A stretch of 64,000 nucleotides of DNA. Origin: Apteryx mantelli (lineage: Eukaryota; Chordata; Aves; Apterygiformes; Apterygidae). Positions 57,060-64,000 of the stretch are shown in pieces. The stretch covers positions 127,750,183-127,814,182 of the forward strand of contig NC_089978.1 in the NCBI RefSeq assembly GCF_036417845.1. The letters run 5' to 3'. Position 1 is the stretch's first letter. Each line of letters starts with the position of its first letter. Position numbers and translations under genes: made by a program. The notes beneath the pieces are model-generated. The model was not told the origin of the DNA. It did not search any database and worked only from the letters and a program-made list of their open reading frames with translations.

Positions 57060-60000
57060 TTCACACTAGTGTGACAGTCTTATTATGGGACCCTGGACTG
57101 AGATCTGTGTTTGACTGCTTGGCGTCCCACATTCCTGGGCTGTCTAGAGCTTTGTGCTCATGAACTGTTTTTGCAAAATGCGGATTATTGTTTGCATCTG
57201 AAATGCCATTTGGTTTGCAAAGTAAGCAGAAGCCATTTGCTTCTGTATTAGGATTCAATCAACCACTGGCGCAATCACAAATTTTCTTAGCAGACAGCAA
57301 TTTTCCAAGGGCCAGATCAGTTCCCACAGTCTCAACTGTCTAAGAAAGCTGTGTCACATCTTCTGAATCTGTAAAACATGCTCGGTAGTGTCCAGAAAAC
57401 TAGGCCTAGTTGCCAGTATTTCCATTTTCTCCTGTTTTTGTGACTTTTTCTGCCATGAAATGTCAATTCTCTGACCTCTCTTTTGGCTGGAATTTAGCAA
57501 ATGCAGAAACAGGGAAATAAAGACTGGTAGCCTTTAAAGTTAACAACAATTATAAAACTCAGAGGAATCTGGAATTTTGTGCTATTGGAAAATATTTGTG
57601 CAGTTTAAACTTAATTGTTACTGCTTGTCCCTGCTGAGATTTAATACCAGACACTCAGTTCAGCACTCAAGTGAACTCTTGTCCTGAAGGTGGTTCCAGA
57701 TTCTTAACTTTTTTTTAAAATTATTATTTCTATTTGTCTACCAGTAAAATGAGCGTAATAACAATAATATTTAACAGTATTTGTATTTTAGCCGTATAAT
57801 ATACAGCTCATTTAAGCTCAGCCCCGGGGCTTTCAGCCTGTGATTGAGCAATGCTGTTGGTGTGCCTGTCCCCAGCTCTGTTCCCCAGCTGCTGTTTGGC
57901 TTTCCTGACTTGAACTTGGACCTGGCTTCTTGCCTTGCCTGGTGCTTTCCAGGCTTACTGCTGTCATGGCCTGGCTCAGTGGTGTGGGATCGAGTCCAGC
58001 CTGCATTGGTTGCCTTTGGCTCCTGTTCCTGGGGGAGCAGCCTTGCAGCTGTCTAACATCTGTCTGCCTTGATGTGAACCCCACCTCTAATGAATGGCCA
58101 TCTTGATGCTGTCCTGAATAGCTTCAAACCTGTGTGGGTTTGTCTTTGTTGTGGATATGCCACTTGGATGGTCTGAATGGTGACACTGGAGATGTCCCCA
58201 CTACTGAGGTTTTGGTTGAGGGTCAGGCTCTACCTTTACATGCAGGTGAAATTTTGATGAGAGGACCATAAGAGACCTAGGAAAGAACCATTTTACTGCA
58301 GAAATCTGTTGTCAGTTGGGAAAAGGAGGTTGTTTTCCACTTGCAGGATGGCTTCTGCTGAGTGTTAGTATATTGTGAAAGGTAGGTTCCCAGGTGGGGG
58401 GCACAGAGATAAAGCTATTTTACACCTATGTTACACCTCTGCGTAGATACTGTTCACTTGTCCTGTCTGTTCAGATTGTAAACTCTTCTAAAGGGGGATA
58501 GTCTCTCATTATATTTTTTCCTGTCATGTCTAATTGCATTTGGAGGAAAACAGTAACAAATATAATAATGATTAATAACAGCAGTGGCTTAAAAAAACCC
58601 TGACTTTACTGATAATATATGGCAAATTAAGTGTGTATGTATACAAAGAGGTGATTTTTTTGTCTAAATATTTATTGTTGCTACTGCTATAAAGTGTTAG
58701 TCCTGTATTGGGGGGGAGGCCACTTTGATGCATAGTTTTAAATCTTTTTGGAAAGGTCAAAGCTTTGTTTAAAAATGTTCAAAATGGTGGTTGAATTCTA
58801 GTATATTAACTCACAATGACTTTCGCTTTTGAAATTGAGCGTACTTATGGCTTAAAAATTAAACATCAGAAACCTGAACTTCTTAAGTTGAGGTGTTTGT
58901 TTTCACTTCTCCAGACTCCCCTTCTCCCCCCACCCCCAGCCCCTTGCTTTCTGTCCCAGTGTGGAACAAGGAAAATTTTGATAATCTTTCGCAGGAAATT
59001 CATATAACTAAATGCTAGACCTGCTAGAACTATATTATCTGGTAAGAATAAAGTAGGATTTTACTGCTAAATTATGTTTTTCCACCTAGCTGTACACTCT
59101 TTATGAAGAAAGATAACTTGTGGGTTTTTAAAGAGGGCTTTTCAAGGAATTATGTTTTAAAAACCTTAGGTGGACAGATTTAAGCATTTTCAAGTGTATA
59201 TATGCATTTTCTAAGTCTGTTAATGCTCCAAGCGTACTCTTTCTTCTAGTAAAGCCAGTGAGAACAGCACAAAACTTGCTGAAGAAGTTATGCAATAAGT
59301 CATTTTTCTATAAACTCAATGTACATGCTTATGCTTGGGTAAAAAAAAAAAACAAAAGATCTGCTTTTCTCATTCTGCTTATTTGTGTCCTTACATGACA
59401 GTTTTGACTTTGTTTCTGGATACTATATCTCTGCATTTCTTTTGCTCTGGCCTCTATTCAGATATTTCCCCAGGGGATCATGGGATATGACACCTAATAT
59501 CAGAGCAGAACTGTGGCAGTCTAAACAAGGGGAAGGCGAGTGTGGAGTGGATATAAAATAAGTATACAGGCACAGGGCAAGACTGGCTAAGGTCCTGAAG
59601 GCGGTTGTGACAGACAGATGTTCTGCTGGTGCAAACCTCCCTCCCTTGGCCGTACTCTCTTGGTCTTGGACAGGTCCTGCTCTACCTGAGGTAGTAGTGT
59701 AACCTGGTAGACTGAAGGGCTGAGCTGACTCTACCAGGGTGTGCATCAGGGAATTGAGCTGTCCTGGGGTGGACTTTCAGCTTTTGTAAACTGTCACTGT
59801 GCCAGGGCAATTCATCATGGAGCATCTTCCTCCTAAGCTGTACAAGGCCTGCAGACTTTAATCAGATTTTAGCCTTGAGACAAGCCCTTTGTGTGTGTGA
59901 CTAGGAGCTATGAGCTATTTGTAACCCTTCCCATAGCAGTAGCTGGCAGACAGGAAACTGGCCGTGTTCTGCATCTGATGTGATTGAATGCCCTCAGGTC

Positions 60001-60320
60001 CATGCTGTCCCCCTGCTATAAAAGCTCCTCTCTGCACAAGCAAATAACCAGACAAAAAAAAAAACTATTTCTCTAACATATGTTGCTCAATTGAACCAAT
60101 TTCTTCCTGAAAAGGCAAATCTCCAGAAGGGAGACATTGCTTTTGGTATCTTCTGTCAGCATAAAATAAAATGCTTTGTCCAAATTGATTTTTAAATCCA
60201 AGATTCAAATAACCTAGAGCAGATTTTCTTGATGTTGTCTGTAGCAAGAGCTCTAGTTTCTAGAGCGTGTATATGTTCTCAATTTTTCTGTTAGAAGGGT
60301 TGATATAAATAGACAATCAA
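57060..60320. other. Gene-poor stretch; nothing recognised
   Basis: AT-rich DNA with short ORFs lacking motifs. An A11 run is at 59341-59351. No confident repeat family was identified. Confidence 0.5.
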
Positions 60321-60324
60321 CCTA

Positions 60325-60795
60325 AGACTTTAAGATTGGAAGGGGCCTCCAGGAGCACGTTCTATACGCCTGCTATTGCAGGGTCGCTGTGTCAGCTCCT
60401 GATCTCACTCAACACAAGGGAGTCAGTGGGAATTTTGGGCAAGCAGGACTGCCCTTTTGGTAGCAATCTGTTATTGGATTAGAACAACCATATTGTAAAG
60501 TTGCAACCCCAGCCTTAATTTTGCTGGCTGACCAAGCCAGGGTTTGGTGTCGTTTCACGGCCCTTTCGTGTAGTAGGCTTTCTGTTCCCTGGCTCTTTCT
60601 GGAGTCCCTCTCTGTGCTGGTTCCAGCTGAAATTATCCATCCTGAGCTTGGTGACCAGAGCTGTACATGGTATTGCAGAGGCAGTCTCACCAGTGTCTTG
60701 TATAGTGCCACACATACTGTCTTCTCTCCTGGGAATACTTCAAGAAATTCATCCTGTGATCATATTTGCTTTTATCACAAAAGGTAATCTTCTAC
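60325..60795 (-). repeat. CR1 LINE 3' fragment, antisense
   Basis: The minus strand reads ggaagtattcccaggaga-like DNA, then a broken RT end with LYKTLVR-PLQYHVQLWSP (CR1: LYKTLVRPHLEYCVQFWSP). It continues through ggctggggttgcaactttac, and the tail ctcctggaggccccttccaa at 60337-60356 matches the CR1 3' UTR (gacctcctgaggtcccttcc). Old and diverged. Confidence 0.8.
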
Positions 60796-62810
60796 TTTGG
60801 GCAGCATTGATGAATCACAAGTGACCTTTACTTCCCCTTACTGTTAGTGAGATCTTATGGTTCAGAGCTCCTTGTAGCTTTTACAGTGTTGTCTGAACCA
60901 GCCAGGGGACTTGTTAATGCTGTGAAATTTGCTTTGCTAAAATATGGGTGGTCCCAGAAAACCTGTAACAGAGGAAATCTTTGAATAAGGGAGGAGATGC
61001 CTTGTTGGTTATGAGGGGTAAAATCCTGGCAGTATTTTCCCTGACTTCAATAGGATAAGGATTCAATAAGGATAATCCTTTGTCCTTTCACAGTGTTTGG
61101 CTGATTAGATCAGGACCTTACACAGTTGTCTAATAACCTTTGAATGTGTGATTCATTCCTAATTTCAGTATAAAAGGAAAACAGTGGGGAGAGAAAGAAG
61201 AGTGGAGAAGTAGGAAACAGAACCTCCACAATGTGTTATATATGTTTCTTTAGTTTCAGCCAGGCCTTGATTGTCCTTAAGTGAAAGAAAAAGCTTAGCC
61301 ACTGCATCCAGTATTGCAAAGAGCTGGGTGATGTGTTTTGACCTGAAGAAACAGGAAGGGGGTTGCAGTTGCCTACCATAAATAAGCAATTGAAAACTAT
61401 CTTGCATCCAACAGCAGTGTCAGCTGCCTAATTGGATGCTAAAAATATCCCTGCCAGCCTCTGAAAAGTACATGTTTGCATGGTGGTGAGATAACTGGTA
61501 CTTTGGCCTCTGTACAGGTTGCAAGAAACCAAGCGCTAACGTCTGAGCTAATGGCTGAATGTGTGATGGCTGTGTCTGGTTGAGCAGGCTGTCTGTCTCC
61601 GGCCTCTGGCTTATGCTGCGGTGCTGGATTTTCAACAGAAATCCAGCTCCCTTCTGCACTCTTGCTCCTTCAGAGTTATATTCTGACTTTGCAGAAAGCT
61701 TGTTTTCAGGGTAACTTTTTTTTTGGTGGTGTTTTCTTTTTGTTTAATCATGAAGGGGTAAAGCTGGTTCACAGATAAGTGATTATCTTGAGGCATAATT
61801 ACATGGTACAGCCTCCAGTACAATTTGCACAGTCCAGAGCAGAGGACTTTTTGTCTTTAACTATGATTGTTCTGCTAATGCCAGCGGCAGCCCAGAGCAG
61901 TTTTTCAAAAAGGGAAACGAAAAAACAGAAAGAAGTGTGGGGGAGGGAACCCTAGTCAAATCCAGTCTGCAAGTGCCTCTACATTTTGCTTCCCTTCTGC
62001 CTGGCAGCAAGTTGCTGGTGTAATTTTTTTTTTCTTCACAATCCAGCAGATGGTGTTAGATGGCTATTGAATGACTCACACAGGGCTCAAAGAACATCTT
62101 GTTGATGATAGAGCTGAAAGATGCAAGAAAAAACAGTTTTGTAGGGATGTACAGTGAATCTGAAAGCTGAGATATGCTCTGTTTTAAGCATCTGTGTGTG
62201 GTTTCAGCTTACTACTAGTGGGGAGGGGAGCTTCATGGCTGTTATACTCTACCTCAAGCTACGTTTTGTGACGTGTTGTATTTTTTCTACCAAGGACATA
62301 ACTGTGTTTGACTCCAAAGCTGCAGAATGGCTATAACTAACAACACCCAACTAAACCCCCTTGGGGTTGTGGGTTAGAAGAAGGATGTTTAAGTTACCGC
62401 TTCTGCTTGTTTTCATTGTATTTTTCTCCTTGTGTGGCCCTGAAGAGGGAGAGTGACACTGTACACATTCTCTGCAGTGCACTGCTGTGACAGGAATATC
62501 TCCTAAATCACACAGTCCACACAAAGGAAACAAGTGAGGTGGAATGAATAAAACATGAGCTCAGCAGGTCCCACACAGTCCAGTGGGGCTCAGAGATGAC
62601 ATCAGTGAGTGTCTGACGCTATCCATTAGCTGTGGAGCGAACATACTGGGTCTTGGTCAAGCTCCCAGAGCACCACTGTCTGTCTACACTGCTGATTTGG
62701 ATCAGTTATGGGTGATAATATTACCTGTGGAAACTGATAAGTGTGAAGTGATTAATGCCTCTGCATGGGGGAAGAAATAATCCTTATTATATATACACAG
62801 GGATGGGCTA
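60796..62810. other. Gene-poor stretch; nothing recognised
   Basis: Short ORFs on both strands without domains. No confident repeat. Confidence 0.45.
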
Positions 62811-62819
62811 TAATTTATC

Positions 62820-63180
62820 TACTACCATTTAGGAAAGATCTTGGTGTCATTGTGGATATTTCATAGATGATGTCTGGTTTAGTGCACAACAGTTAAAGTC
62901 TAGCTACTAGGAAAAGAGCACATACTAAAAAATCCATTTTGTGGCAGTATAAATCAACAGTGTAGCCCACCTCTGGGATATTGTAGCTGGTTCTAATAAC
63001 TCTACCTCAAAAACAATATAGCAGAGCTGGAAAAAAATATGGAGAAAGGCAAGAAGAATGGTCAAAGGTCCTTCTCTGCCTCTGAAATGATATAGCAGAA
63101 CTAGAAAAAAATGGTGAAAGGCAACAAGAATGGCCAAAGGCATGAGCTCACTTCTACTTGAAGGGCTTTAGTTTCAGACA
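62820..63180 (+). repeat. CR1 LINE fragment, sense, with an internal tandem duplication
   Basis: aaagatcttggtgtcattgt ggatatttcatagatgatgt matches the CR1 block gatcttggcgtcatcgtgga; cagtataaatcaacagtgta gcccacctctgggatattgt matches tataaatcaatggtgcgccc acatctggagtactgt. The next block (atatagcagagctggaaaaa ... gcaagaagaatggtcaaagg) occurs twice, at 63016-63068 and 63090-63140. Confidence 0.8.
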
Positions 63181-64000
63181 CCTTGTGCTGGAAGATAGGT
63201 GACAGGGGCAGGGCATGGGGGAGTGCTGTAAATGATGTGGAGAAGACGAATAGGGAAAGAATATTTGCTGTTTCTTGTAACACAGTAGTTAGAGGGGATG
63301 CCCAAAATGATTTATTTTTAGACCTGCTGGTTAATAAATAGAAGCTTCTTCTCCTGAGTGGAATTTATTGCCACCTGATACTTTTTTTTTTTTTGGGTGG
63401 AACCCAAAGAAATAAATGAATCAAAAATAGGGTAGGCAAATTCAGAGTGGAAGACTCACTGGTGGCTATAAGATGTGACTATGAGAATGCAAGTTCTGAC
63501 AATATGCCGGAAGAAGGGTCCGTCTATACATCCCCTTTTCAGTCTTTTGCCAAGCCTAATCTTTGACAGGTCACCTGTAGGTCTGCGCTTCTGGGTTAGT
63601 GGTTACTAAGGGAGGCTACTGGGAATACTGGGAATGGGACTATAGACTTGTGAAGGTTTTCCTTTCCTGTGAGATAATGACAGATGTTTAGTGGTGGGTT
63701 TGAGTGGTGGAGGTACAGATGTCCTCTCCTGTACCTTGTCATTCGGAGAGTTGCTTATAAAGCTCAAATCTAAATCTGCTTTTGACTCTTAAGCAACCTT
63801 TATTCTAGGACCCGAGGGTTGAATTCAGGTATGCTGTTCAAATTCACCTTTACATCAAATAGTTAACAACATGGTGTAAAAAATCATCAGCAAAGCAGTC
63901 CTGACATGCCAATCAAGGACATAATTTATGCAATCCCAATTGTTGTGCAAAGTGACAGCTTTTAGTGATGGAATAATGTATTCTCCTTGGTAGACTTGTT
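63181..64000. other. Right-edge stretch; nothing recognised
   Basis: No exon recognised. A T-run lies at 63383-63394. Confidence 0.4.

Noticed and set aside
59423-59746. 107-codon minus-strand ORF
   Set aside because: No motif, no splice borders and ordinary composition.
50400-64000. XCL1/lymphotactin or DPT exons expected by human synteny
   Set aside because: Searched by eye for the chemokine cysteine context and dermatopontin repeats; nothing matched. They may lie beyond the window or be absent here.

Overview
The window is nuclear DNA from a vertebrate, most likely a sauropsid and probably a bird. The genes are vertebrate orthologues with GT-AG introns, CpG-island promoters and AATAAA signals. 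Recognisable interspersed repeats are sparse: old CR1 LINE 3' pieces of the bird/crocodile/turtle type and worn MIR-like relics. No young SINEs or endogenous retroviruses were seen. Introns are compact. A crocodilian or turtle cannot be excluded by reading alone.

Four protein-coding genes were identified, in the order known from human 1q24: GPR161 (minus) - TIPRL (plus) - SFT2D2 (plus) - TBX19 (plus). GPR161 enters from the left edge: two coding exons lie at 1-1512, with a probable untranslated first exon in the CpG island at about 3.2-4.05 kb. TIPRL starts head-to-head with it from a second CpG island (5.4-6.24 kb) and has 7 coding exons to 14180 (273 aa). SFT2D2 starts in a third CpG island (17.6-18.4 kb) and has 8 coding exons to 23666 (160 aa). 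No canonical AATAAA follows its stop for about 4.4 kb, so its 3' UTR is probably long. TBX19 has 8 coding exons from 35401 to 50357 (426 aa) and no CpG island at its coding start; its first intron is 6.5 kb and holds a CR1 copy.

From 50.4 kb to the right edge I recognise no known gene. In human the next genes are XCL1/2 and DPT; neither was found. This stretch does hold a fourth CpG island (54.1-54.8 kb) with a dense GC-box array, a (GGCA)n run and an ATG-initiated 86-codon ORF. Downstream of it are exon-like segments with good splice signals (55730-55828 and a 21-nt one at 56973-56993). It is the best candidate for something unannotated here. Two CR1 pieces lie near 60.3-60.8 and 62.8-63.2 kb.

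The four genes do not form a pathway. They act in ciliary Hedgehog restraint (GPR161), PP2A-family phosphatase/TOR regulation (TIPRL), Golgi vesicle transport (SFT2D2) and pituitary corticotroph fate (TBX19). They are linked by conserved synteny. No CRISPR array, tRNA or rRNA was seen.
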